Shown here in pieces: positions 45,081 through 56,039 of a stretch of 64,000 bases of DNA (within the stretch, counting starts at the first letter, position 1; each line of letters begins with the position of its first letter). The notes beneath the pieces are model-generated. The model was not told the DNA's origin and made no database searches. It saw only the letters and a program-made list of their open reading frames with translations. The translations under genes were made by a program, and so were the position numbers. Source of the DNA: Riptortus pedestris (lineage: Eukaryota; Arthropoda; Insecta; Hemiptera; Alydidae); assembly GCA_019009955.1 (NCBI GenBank), contig CM032233.1, positions 125,140,001-125,204,000 on the forward strand, read 5' to 3'.

Positions 45081-46003
45081 AATGCAGATATTTAGGGGAA
45101 ACCAGCTATTGTAAATTGTACTCATGACACGGATTTTGAAAAATGTTCTGAAATATCCATTGGACCCTAGGTGATGGCGAAAATTAGGCCCGTTCATAAT
45201 ATATGCTCATGGGGTAGAAATGTTCGTTGTTATCGTTACTAAACTCGATATAAAAGCGTTTCATGCATAACTAAAGATTTAGCTCATTAACGGCTAAAAT
45301 TGAACCAGTGAGAGAGAGAGTTTAGAGGGGAGTATTTTCGAAAATTCGAAATATCTCCGTTATTATATATAGGATCGAAACATTATTTAGAATCAATCTT
45401 ATTGAAAATTAAATTAACTATAAGTATTGATATATACATTTATTCTCTATCTTGAATATTAACCGAGATATTTGCATTTTTCACTTTTCAGCCTTCAGCA
45501 AACCCCCACTTCTACAAATGTTACACAAACAGTTCTCTGTTATAGAATAAACCACTTTATTCGAAGCTTAAATTCCAAATATTGATTTCGAGAGACCTTT
45601 ATTATACGAGATACATGCAAATATGTTCTTTTCTTCCCCCCTTCCGTATTTCATTCTTGGATTTCTAAAATTTAAGTGATTGTGATAAAAAATATTCTGA
45701 TTCATTATAAATTACACTGCTAGATATAATGAATAGTTTTCAATGAAATTAATATGTTATATTCTGATATATTTCAGAAATTGTTTTTTCTTTCGGATGA
45801 GTGGTTGACAAACCTGATTGTTTACATTTCAGACGCTTCCTGTCGGGAAATTATTAAAATTTACTGAACGATTTTTTATTATGTTTGGTATTCATACACG
45901 TAATTAATATTCACGGTGGTGTTGTGTTAGCAGTATGTAGATGTATCTATTGTTAAACTTCACGAGGGAAATCTGCTTAGTTTACGAAGCCCCTGCTTGA
46001 TGC
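45081..46003 (-). mobile_element. HLE-1 long-subfamily copy (reverse, complete, no TA array)
   Basis: From a decayed 3' hairpin (TTTAGGGGAAACCAGCTATT) to AAATCTGCTTAGTTTACG and GCTTGATGC. The usual microsatellite position reads AATATATGCTCATGGGG, with no repeat. Confidence 0.7.
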
Positions 46004-46552
46004 TTGATTTTTGAATTTTCGAAGCCATCCCCCTTCTAGACCCTGCCCTCCTATCCAAGTCCTATTACAGACATTAATTAATATGATCGTTCGTTTTGAA
46101 CGAAAAAGTAAAAATATCGAGTACGGAAGATGTGAAATTAACATTCTTGAGTCAAGATCGTAAAACCTTCATCACACTACAGATCGTCATCATACCACAT
46201 ATTTTCATGTAAATCACATAATAAAGGCCATTTGAAAACTATGTTTGATATTTATGCTTGAAATAAGACGTTCCATTATATATTGGCTTACTGTTAATGT
46301 GTGATGGCTTATAGTGGGAGTGTTTATATTAAAATTTATATTTCATTAAATTTACAACAAGATCGGTTTTATACAATTTTTCAATCCGGCTCTATTTTCA
46401 AAATTCCTTCCTTCTAAACAACCCCCCCACTGCTCTAATTTCAGTCGTTAACGATCATAATCTTTATTTTTACAAAAACATTTAAATATCGAGTTTTTAA
46501 CGAACAAACCAAAAAATGCGACCACTAGTGCGTTGACACACAAATATATAAA

Positions 46553-46642
<90 letters not shown>

Positions 46643-46644
<2 letters not shown>

Positions 46645-47781
46645 AGGTGTCCCAACTTCCCGTGAAACCCCCCCCCCCAATAAAATCTACAATTATTTCA
46701 ATAAAAGGCTGAGACTTGGTGTGCCATAATTGTGGCCCTTGAAGAATTTTTTCAGTCCATAGTCAATCTCGTAACCTTCTCCAGAACTTCTCCAGTAATG
46801 GATTATTTTCTACAGGAAAGGATCAAAGACATTTTTACCAGAACCGGTCACAGAATATTTGAAGACAAAAAATAAAATCAGATTGACCTTAAATTCAATT
46901 TCAGTAGCAGAAGTACACAGTACCAAAAGGGATTTCACATAACGTCTTTTGAAGTGCATAAATGAGGAAGGACACATTTCCGAACATTTGTAGCTACTGT
47001 AAATATTGTTGTACAAAGAAAAAACTTTTTTTTTTCTTTTTTTTTTGCATAAAACTATGTAGGTGGAAAAATTTATTCCTTTCACAAATAACTACTTCAT
47101 AATTAGTTTTAAATCTAACTCTAAAAACGTTTTTAGAAGTAAACATGTCAAATCATGGCAGAAAACTTGGTTTACAACAGCTGATAACAAATTTCGAGAA
47201 CTGAAACACACACTTGGTGAATGGCCTTCCTCAAAAAGGCTAATTAGAAGAGAAGAAGTAGTTTTAACGAGGTTGAGAATTGGCCATTCACGACTAACTC
47301 ACACTTATCTACTTACTGGAGAAGACGAACCCTACTGCCAACACTGTAACTGGAGACTTACTATGAAACATATACTAACTGACTGCTATCTAAGGACTCA
47401 CATAGACCTACGATACACTTTGACTGAATTACTACATGACCGTAGCCCATATATAGACCGCGTATTACACTACTTGAAACAAAACAAAATTTTCAAAAAA
47501 TTATCAGGTAGGGCAATACTGAAAATATTTGCAGAAATAAACATACTTACGTAAATATAATAATTATATGTTATATGTTAGATATGTTATATGTTAAATA
47601 TGTTGTATGTTAAATGACAGATTCGTCGCTAAATCGCCCCAGTTGCGAAATGCGATTATTGTATGAATAATTAGAAATAAATATTTTTTGGATTCATTAT
47701 GGCAAACCAAGTCTCGGCCTTTTATTGAAATAATTATAGATTTTAGGGAGGGGGGCTGGCACGGGAAGTAGGGACATCCTG
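46643..47781. mobile_element. Mariner-like TIR element with about 90-bp inverted repeats
   Basis: The left begins ACAAGGTGTCCCAACTTCCC and the right is the complement of ACAGGATGTCCCTACTTCCC. Similarity extends about 90 bp inwards (CAATTATTTCAATAAAAGGC). TA flanks both ends. 1139 bp. It has no transposase; the interior holds a LINE fragment. The Tc1/mariner assignment rests on the TA target and the terminal sequence. Confidence 0.7.
47063..47554 (+). pseudogene. Non-LTR retrotransposon ORF2 C-terminal fragment
   Basis: Open frame ending at a natural stop. IPFTNNYFIISFK then SWQKTWFTTADNKFRELK; RREEVVLTRLRIGHSRLTHT, then YLL, then a Zn-knuckle-like C-x2-C (PYCQHC) and LTMKHILTDC. This is the region after the RNase H domain in I/R1/Jockey-type LINEs. 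There is no ATG and the 5' part is missing, so it is a 5'-truncated copy trapped inside a TIR element. A related fragment lies at 52046-52700. Confidence 0.75.
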
Positions 47782-47792
47782 TATGTGTGTAT

Positions 47793-47831
<39 letters not shown>

Positions 47832-47980
47832 AATATATATAAATGCACAAATAAGTTAGTAATGGACATTATTTCTCCATCTCCTGAGTAGGGTCGATGG
47901 ACATTTGAGGAAATATTTTAAAAATCGCGTCATGAGTACAACCTCAATAGCTGACTTTCCTCATGGAAAATCTGCTAAAA

Positions 47981-48401
47981 GTAATTGGGATTCCTTCCTG
48001 CCAACCTGATTTATACACGAATCAGACAAATTTGCAGATCTTCAGTTATTCATAAAAAAAAACTGGACAAGCAGTGCTCTGATCTAGGGGGCAATTAATA
48101 CAATATTTATGGTATTTACAATGCTCTAGCTGAATGTAAGCAAAGCAATAGCGGATTCCGGCTAGGACTAATAACTGAATACAAAGAAAAATAAAGCAGC
48201 TGATGTCAACTTCGTTATCAAATATTTACTCAGCCTATATTTAACTTCCTCCTTTCGCCATCTGATTTCGGATTCCAGCGCCCTATGTATTATATGTTTA
48301 AGACTCCTTTCTAACAATTTATTTAGCTTCCACCCAAATTTCACTAAATATTTAACCTAAAAGAAATCAGTTATTTATGTAATTATACATCAATTTTCGA
48401 A
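47981..48401. other. Intergenic, nothing recognised
   Basis: No motif or repeat identified. Confidence 0.4.
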
Positions 48402-49315
48402 AGTCCGTCACGCAGGGGCTGCGTTAACTGAGCAGATTTCGATTAAAAGTTCAATGAGATCAATGTTTTGTATTTATGCTTCAAATAATGTGCTTCATAT
48501 ATTAACTTATTGTTAATATGACATTAGAAGGAGTGGGGTTTTACTCTAGTCCAAAAACTAAAACATGCAAATATCTGTGTTAATAATCAAGATAGGTAAA
48601 AAAACGTACATAGCAACATTTATAGAACATTATATTAACATTGGTTGTAAACAATTTTTCAATCTGACGCTTAATAACGAAGATATTAAGAATTTTCGAA
48701 ATTCCTACCTCTAACCCCCTCCCCCCCCAACTGTATCTCTAAACGTAAAAGTTCAATGAGAACAATATTTGGTATTTAGGTTTAAAATAATCTGTTTCAT
48801 AATGTTACATCGTATTGTTAATATGACATCACTAGGAGTTGGGGTTTACTGAAGGCCGTAAACAAAAAAAGTCCGTCACGCAGGGGCTGCGTAAACTAAG
48901 CAGATTTCCCACGTGATGTTTTACAATAGAGAAACCTCCATACGAGAGCCGAACAGTTACGGAATTGGCCGAACCAGCTTTTGGCGGGAAACTGAATCGT
49001 CCGTTATACGCCCTCATTTCATAAAAATACAAATATCTCGGTTAATATTCAAGATAGAGAATAAATGTATAGAACAATATTTATAGTAAATTTAATTTGC
49101 AATAAGATTGATTCTATACAATTTTTTGGTCCGACGTATGGTAACGGTCGATATTTCGACTTTTCGAAAATCCCCCTCTAAACCCCCCCCCATACCACTT
49201 ATCCGATTTCAGCCATTAATAAACTTGATCTGTCTTTTTGCATAAAACGTTTAAATATCGAGTTTGGTAACGATCAAACAAAAATTGCGACCGCTAGAGC
49301 GTTAACAGACAAATA

Positions 49316-49369
<54 letters not shown>

Positions 49370-49660
49370 CGGACCTCATTTTCGTCATCTCCTGGGTAGG
49401 ATTGATGGACATTTGAAGAATTTTTTTCGAAAATCGCGTCATGAGTACGATAGCTGATTTCCCTTGAGGGAAATCTGCTATAATGCAAATATCTCGGTTA
49501 ATAATCTAGATAGAAAGAAAAAAATACATGTGACAATTTATATGACATTAAATTTGCATTAAGATTGGTTCTATACAATTTTTCAATCCAAGACATAATA
49601 ACTGAGATATTAAGAATTCCCGAAATACCCCCCTTTAAACTCGTCTCCTCACTGTGTTTG
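48402..49660 (+). mobile_element. HLE-1 long-subfamily copy (forward), host of a nested copy
   Basis: 5' end at 48402, with internal long-subfamily sequence up to GAAGGCCGTAAACAAAAA at about 48868. It resumes at about 49482 with ATGCAAATATCTCGGTTAAT and continues to about 49660. It contains the uninterrupted TTCAATGAGAACAATATTTG reference joint (about 48742-48765). Confidence 0.65.
48870..49482 (+). mobile_element. HLE-1 copy (forward, complete), nested
   Basis: AGTCCGTCACGCAGGGGCTG to CCCTTGAGGGAAATCTGC-TATAA. (TA)n about 49314-49361. It lies inside an A-run of the host copy. Confidence 0.82.
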
Positions 49661-49914
49661 AGTGAAGGCCTTCAGTTCTAGTAAAAATGACGTCTGGACA
49701 ACAGAAAGTTTTTTGTGTTCTACATCTTGCGCGGTACGTGGCATGACCAAGAAAACTGAAACAATATGGTACTGTTTCCATGAAGGAATTCGCTGGCTGT
49801 TTAATGGCTAGTAAGTTATCTATGAACGAGTCGAAAACAAATATTCTAGATTTCAATTATCTTTGCTCACATTAATCTAGAGTGAATTCTATGAACTACA
49901 GAGACTTTTTACCT

Positions 49915-50617
49915 GTCCCCATTATAAAGTTTTTATGATTGTGGACAAACGCTTAGACTGGTTTGAACATATTGAAAAATTAAGTTAGAAACTAAAACCA
50001 TTTGGCTTCTTATTAGCATGTTTAAAAATATCTTCCAGTGGAACCTCTATTACTAATATACTATGGTTATTTCTATAGGTGTTTAACTTATGGCGTTATG
50101 CATTGGGCCAACTCAAAAAATCTTATTTTAATATTAAAATTGCAGAATAGAGCAATAATGTTAATGTGAGAGACTCCTGTCGCCCAGTTTTAAAGAGTTA
50201 AAAATAATTTTCTTCTAAAAAAAGTCCGTCACGCAGGGGCTGCGTAAAATAAGCAGATTTCCCATGTAAAGTTTTACAATAGAGAAATCTGCATACTGGT
50301 AACACAATACCACCGTGATTAAATACAAACTGTAATGCGAAATCTTTCAGTTAATTAAAATAAATTCCCAACAAACCCGGCGCCTGAATTATAACTCAAA
50401 TTTTAGTAGACCAACAACTAAAGAAGGGGGGGGGGGCGGATGAACAGAACAACGCAGGTAAGGTAAGGTTAGAAATGACAGGTAAGGTTAGAAGAAGCTT
50501 CCACCTGAGCCGAGTAGTGACGGAAATGGCCGACCTAATCCGTACTATACCGGACCACAGACTTCATAAAAATGCAAATAGCTCGGTTAATATTCAAGAT
50601 AGAGAATAAATGTATAT

Positions 50618-50702
<85 letters not shown>

Positions 50703-51355
50703 TATATATATATATAACAATATTTATAGTAAATTTAATTTGCAATAAGATTGACTCTGTACACTTTTTCGATCCGACGTATAGTAACGGAGATATTTCG
50801 AATTCTCGAAAATCCTCCCCATTAAACCCCTCCCCTGGTCCGATTTCAGCCGTTAACGAACTTGATCTTTCTTTATACATAAAAGAACTAAATATCGTGT
50901 TTGGTAACGATCAAACAAAAATTGCGACCGCTAGAGCGGTAACAGACAAATATATATATACAGTTTTGAACGGACCTCATTTTCGTCATCTACTGAGTAG
51001 GATCGATGGACATTTGAAGAAAAATTTCGAAAATTCCGTTATGAGTACAACCTCAATAGCTGATTTCCCTAATATGCACCAGTAAGATTGTTTGTGAAAC
51101 AAAACATGAACTTGTTTTAAAAAAAATGGTACAATTCATAATCATAAAACACGATACGAGAATATGCTTCAATCCCCCATCCACAAGCATAAATACTTGG
51201 GGGAAAACGTGTCTTTTTCAGGAGTAACACTCTGCCCAAATGTATTAAACCTATTAAAAGATATTCTTTTTTTAAAAATAAATTAAAGACATTCATGTCT
51301 GAAGGATGTTTTTATAAACAAAATGAATACTTTCAAAAATGCTCAATTATTAAAT
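49915..51355 (+). pseudogene. Non-LTR retrotransposon RT C-terminal region, split by HLE-1
   Basis: 49930-50215 reads FMIVDKRLDWFEHIEKLS, then PFGFLLACLKISSSGTSITN, then LWRYALG and RDSCRPVLKS: the end of a reverse transcriptase (LGI-D-L-W-HI, then SCRP-FK). 51072-51355 continues with HNHKTRYENMLQSPIHKHK and FFKNKLKTFMSEGCFYK, the usual C-terminal tail. An HLE-1 copy (50223-51071) separates the two. Stops and frame changes are frequent. Probably CR1/Jockey-like without RNase H, but the clade is uncertain. Confidence 0.6.
50223..51071 (+). mobile_element. HLE-1 copy (forward) with an extra TA array
   Basis: 5' end AGTCCGTCACGCAGGGGCTG. The normal microsatellite is tiny (about 50949-50960), but a large (TA)n lies at about 50622-50720 inside the TATAACAATATTTATAG motif. 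The 3' end is lost after GCTGATTTCCCTAA. Confidence 0.78.
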
Positions 51356-51374
51356 AATACTACATAATATTAGT

Positions 51375-51895
51375 CATAAAAATCGCTTAGGCCTGAAATA
51401 AAAACTCGCAATATTTCATTTGTTTTTCGATAAACGTGTTCATAATAAACGTTGTTTACTTTGTTATTTAGAGTTACTTTTGTTTTATACATTTTTTTTT
51501 TCGGGAACAATGTATGAAGCAAGTAATTCGCGTAGAAATATTGATATTTTCAACAATTCTTTACAATGTCAACTACCAGGTACCTCACCTGGAATAATAA
51601 ATTCACATCTATGTTAACATTTTGTCCTTAATAATTCAAATCTATGCATAATGTACAGGAGACGGGAAATATGACAATATGGAGGACAGTGAAGTCTTAC
51701 ATAAAAAATGAATTTTATTATTCACTAATCTACAGCAACGACGGGTATAGACCCTAAACACTGTGACGGGTAAATTTCAAAATATTGAACAAAATTACAA
51801 ATTTTGTACAAGAAAATTGTACAAGCCTTGCAAAAAAATACTATCACCATTCAGCCTCAAATGAATTCCCGGGCGAAGCCGGGTATCTGAGCTAG
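51375..51895 (+). mobile_element. HEL-2 3' part (forward)
   Basis: Ends with the perfect CCCGGGCGAAGCCGGGTATC then TGAGCTAG, followed by T. The interior matches 21400-21840. Confidence 0.65.
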
Positions 51896-52045
51896 TCATT
51901 AATAAAGCTTATATATATTTGCGTGTCAATAAATTAAAAAATGTATATAATTTATTTAGAGTGGTTTTATTATTTATTATAATAAACCACATCTACTATT
52001 GACATTTGCTTTAGATGGATCTATAGTTCTTGGAGCAAACAAGTT

Positions 52046-52700
52046 TCAGTTAAAAATAATAAAAAAAAGCCGTATTATGTCTTCTTCATCGTCTCTAAGG
52101 AGTTCCCTTAAGCTCTGTTTAAGGTTCAAAGCTCTTCTTGGAAGATCGTATTTTTTACAATTGAGGAGAAGACTTGAGACGGTTAGATGGACATTACAAC
52201 AATCGCAGGTTGTTGGAAATAAGCCGTTCAATAAATAACTATGAGTTAATTTTGTGTGTTCAATTCGGATACGGGCAAGAACAACCTCCTCTTTTCGAAT
52301 TTTTCTACTAGCAGTATTCCAACGCTCAGTAATTTCTTTGATTTGTCGCAGTTTATTGTCATCTTTTTTCGACCAGTCTGACTTCCACCATTGAAATATG
52401 AGCTTTTGAAACTCTCGTTTCCAATCATCTGGGGAGATGAAGGTTACTGTAGTTCCATCTTCTCGAGCACTACGAGCTTCCAAATCCGCCATTTCATTAC
52501 CCTCCAAACCAAAATGTAAGGGAACCCAAACAAGTGATATGATTTTTTCTGAGCTTTGTATTTGACCTTTTACTAGGTCTGTGAGGTGACTTTGGGTTGG
52601 CAAGACTTTCGAGCGAGCTGATGAGTCGGTAGCTAATTTTTGTTCTATTTGTTCTATATCGTTTATAGCTTGGCTTATAGCCATCAACTCAGCGGTAAAA
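52046..52700 (-). pseudogene. Non-LTR retrotransposon RNase H and C-terminal fragment
   Basis: About 213 codons open on the minus strand. TAELMAISQAINDIEQ begins in the middle of the RNase H domain (the E of TAEL is its second acidic residue). VWVPLHFGLEGNEMADLEA contains the H-x-G-x2-GNE-x-AD motif of RNase H; the usual S before H is L. Then RKEEVVLARIRIEHTKLTHS and CDCCNVHLTVSSLLLNC, the Zn-knuckle-like tail. I/R1/Jockey-like. It is related to 47063-47554. FB-1 interrupts it at the TAEL motif. Confidence 0.78.
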
Positions 52701-52706
52701 TAGGTA

Positions 52707-53322
52707 TTTACTATACAAGTGACGAAAGTAGATCATTTTACAACTCGAGTGAAACGTTTACCCACACGAGCGAAGCGAGTGTGGTAATTTCACGAGAGTT
52801 GTAAATTCTACTTTCGTCACGAGTGTAATATTAAATGTTTTCTGTAATCGTGTAATACATGATCAGATCTAACCAGAATATGAACAAAATTAGGATGTTG
52901 TGAAGATTATGGTATGTTGTTGGTAGGTTATAAGCATGGTTGTGAAAGGTTATAAGCATAGTTATAAAACAACTAGTGATGATTGTGAAGTAGTGCAGTT
53001 ATAAACAAGTGCAGGTTATAAACAAGGAAGGTAATTATTATTATATTTAAATTTTAAAATATATTGATTATTTCCACCAATAATTCATTCACATTTCAAT
53101 TTATTTTGTTCAAATAAATTCTTACAATGTTAAGAAACATTTAAAAGCATTTAATTTCCAACTTCAAATTATTTTTTAATTTATACTTATTACTAATTAA
53201 GAAGGCAATTCACTTTCTTCACTTGTGAAGAAAGTGATTACTTTCTTCACTCTATTGCAAAATGTTTCACTTTCTTCACTCATTTCAGTTTAGTAATGTT
53301 ACCATTATTCAACGATTACACA
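52707..53322 (+). mobile_element. FB-1 element, copy 3
   Basis: TAGGTATTTACTATACAAG to TTCAACGATTACAC. It includes the fold-back at about 52720-52825 and a short extra duplication of CACTTTCTTCACT near 53212-53240. It is almost identical to copy 1 over about 590 bp. Confidence 0.75.
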
Positions 53323-53712
53323 AAAATTGAATTTACAGAGCTTATACCGCACTTCATTACCTTGTTCCCAATAATCCACAAGCATCCACAAGATGACTTC
53401 TCAACTTAGGAGGAGATTGTTAACGAAATTAATTTATGGTTTTAAATTGATTGATTTTACAGTATATATTCATAGAAATTGACCTAAGTTTAAAACGAAT
53501 GTATTATATAAGTATACATTTTATTCAATAATGTGTTATTATATTCATTAATTTGTAAAGATAGCTTGAAAACCTACACCAATTATAGGCGATTTTCCAT
53601 TTTCACAGTTTTTTTTGAAATTCAAGAGATTTCCACAGCTTTCTACAATTTTTTCTCTAACCGTCTGAAATATTCTGCCTCAGCGACCCAATAAACCATA
53701 TCATTCACATTG
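53323..53712. other. Spacer, possible continuation of the LINE
   Basis: The first 25 bp on the minus strand can be read GISSVNSIF, which would join to TAELMAI of the RNase H region. The rest is not recognised. Confidence 0.35.
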
Positions 53713-53838
53713 GTTTTAGCAGATTTCCCTTAAGGTAAATCAGCTATTGAGGTCGTACTCATGACGCGATTTTCGAAAAATGTCTTCAATTGTCCATCTA
53801 TCCTACCCAGGAGATGACGAAAATGAGGTCCGTTCAAA

Positions 53839-53887
<49 letters not shown>

Positions 53888-54894
53888 TATTTGTCTGTTA
53901 ACGCTCTAGCGGTTTTATGTAAAAAGACAGATCAAGTTCGTTAATGGCTGAAATCGGACCAGAGGGAGGGGGGGGGCTTAGAGGGGGATTTTCGAAAATT
54001 CGAAATATCTCCGTTATTATGCATCGGATCGAAAAATTGTATAAAACCAATCCTATTGCAAATTCAATTTACTATAAATATTGTTATTTACATTTATTCT
54101 CTAGAATATTAACCAAGATATTTGCATTTTTATGAAGTCTGTGGGCCATGTGGTCGGCCTGTGGTGGGGTATTGTTCAGATTAGTTCGGCTGTAACTGTT
54201 CTGCTCTCGTGGAAGCTTCTTCTAGCCTTACCTGTCGCTTCTAACCTTACCTTACCTGTCGCTTCTAACCTTACCTTACCTGTCGTTTCTAACCTTACCT
54301 TACCTGTCGTTTCTAACCTTACCTTACCTGTCGTTTCTAACCTTACCTTACCTGTCGTTTCTAACCTTACCTTACCTGTCGTTTCTAACCTTACCTTACC
54401 TGTCGTTTCTAACCTTACCTTACCTGTCGTTTCTAACCTTACCTTACCTGTCGTTTCTAACCTTACCTTACCTGTCGTTTCTAACCTTACCTTACCTGTC
54501 GTTTCTAACCTTACCTTACCTGTCGTTTCTAACCTTACCTTACCTGTCGTTTCTAACCTTACCTTACCTGTCGTTTCTAACCTTACCTTACCTGTCGCTT
54601 CTAACCTTACCTTACCTTCTTTATTTTGTGAGATTTATGCAAATACGTTCTGTTCATCCGCCCCCCCCCCTTCATTAGTTCTTGGACTACTAAAATTTGA
54701 GTTATTAACATTTAAATTATTCTTACAATTCAGAAGTCATTTCAGTTGGGAATTTATTAAAATTAACTGAAAGATTTCTCGTTACCGTTTGTATTTACTC
54801 ACGGCCATGTTGTGTTACCAGTATACAGATTTCTATATTGCTGAACTTCACATGGGAAATCTGCTTAGTTTACGAAGCCCCTGCCTGACGGACT
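53713..54894 (-). mobile_element. HLE-1 copy (reverse, complete) with a minisatellite
   Basis: TTTTAGCAGATTTCCCTTAA to CCTGCCTGACGGACTTTT. (TA)n about 53842-53888. The longest complete copy because of the 24-bp array. Confidence 0.82.
54227..54618. repeat. 24-bp minisatellite, 16 units, inside HLE-1
   Basis: Unit CTTACCTGTCGTTTCTAACC plus TTAC, almost identical across 16 units; the first two and the last have GCTT instead of GTTT. Read in frame it would encode repeated LPVVSNLT, but this is a repeat artefact. Other HLE-1 copies (2540, 26165, 50460) have about one unit. Confidence 0.93.
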
Positions 54895-55320
54895 TTTTTT
54901 CTTTTTCTTTTTCTGCCAACTAAAGGATTGCTCTCATCTCGGATCAGCGTTCTTAACATTTGTTTCCCTGTAAATGAGATTTAACGTTTGCAGTACGCCC
55001 TGGTCCTTCGGCTGTAGACATTGTGTATACAATGGGCTGTAGGTAGGTAGGTAGGATGTTTGTATGGCCAATCAACATCGTGGTTATTATGATCTTTAGG
55101 AAATATAAAATTTAGTAGTGTGGTTACTTAGTATTTGTGATTGTTTTAGTATATATTACAAAGTAATTAAATTATACGAACCTATTTTCTATTTATATGT
55201 TAATATATTTATATACATTTTTTAATTTCTTGGGTAGTTTAACTTACGTATCCCATTCTTGTAAGTCAGCGAGGACTATAGCGCTTACGACCAGTAGCAT
55301 ATCCATTTATATAATTTTTT
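54895..55320. other. Intergenic, nothing recognised
   Basis: A short GTAG tetranucleotide run near 55032-55048. No gene seen. Confidence 0.45.
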
Positions 55321-55437
55321 GGGGATTTCCCTTAAGGAAAATCAGCTATTGAGGTCGTACTAATTACCCGATTTTCGAAAACGTTCTTCAAATGTCCATC
55401 GATCCTACCTAGGAGGTGACGAAGATGAGGTCCGTTC

Positions 55438-55505
<68 letters not shown>
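55321..55505 (-). mobile_element. HLE-1 3' half (reverse) ending in a TA array
   Basis: GGATTTCCCTTAAGGAAAATC to the (TA)n at about 55443-55505. A second TA array is at about 55637-55675. Confidence 0.75.
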
Positions 55506-55510
<5 letters not shown>

Positions 55511-55632
55511 TCCTTCCTATAGTAACCCTATAAGAAGGCCGTTTATTTGTTTCTGCATGTCCCATGCAAGTTAGCATATCACATGCATTTGTAGTGTGTT
55601 ACAATTAATTTATACATAGATTATTTCAAAAG

Positions 55633-55679
<47 letters not shown>

Positions 55680-55994
55680 TAAAATAAAGAATTAATAAAC
55701 AATTATTAGAATTAAATAGAAAAAGAGAAAGAAGAATTAATATCCCTAATATTTTAAGATTAGATTAATGTAGAAAAAGAGAAATAAGTATTCCCCGATT
55801 AATGTAGTCAGTAGTGAATAAAAAGTATTCAATTTTCTTCTACTGAAAAGTTATTCACGATTAAACAGGTCCTTGTCTTAAAAGCGTATTCTGTAAATTT
55901 TTAACTTGTTGTTTGTGTATGTAATACAGTATGTAAGTATTGTTATATGTGTTAAAATGGAATTGAAAAATTTTAAAGTTCGTTGTCCTTTATT

Positions 55995-55995
<1 letters not shown>
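55506..55995. other. AT-rich spacer, nothing recognised
   Basis: A purine-rich stretch at about 55715-55735. No recognised feature besides the TA array. Confidence 0.4.

Positions 55996-55997
<2 letters not shown>

Positions 55998-56039
<42 letters not shown>

Larger units (their letters stand above)
46330..47980 (+). mobile_element. HLE-1 copy (forward) split by a TIR element in its TA array
   Basis: The first half, with the C-rich tract, runs to (CT)n about 46557-46594 and (TA)n about 46595-46642. The second half resumes with TA repeats at 47784 and runs to GGAAAATCTGCTAAAA at 47980. 46004-46329 holds decayed HLE-1-like sequence. Confidence 0.6.

Noticed and set aside
54132..54770. A 212-codon frame with repeated LPVVSNLT units
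   Set aside because: It is the 24-bp minisatellite read in frame (unit length divisible by three) inside an HLE-1 copy. Related copies have no such frame.
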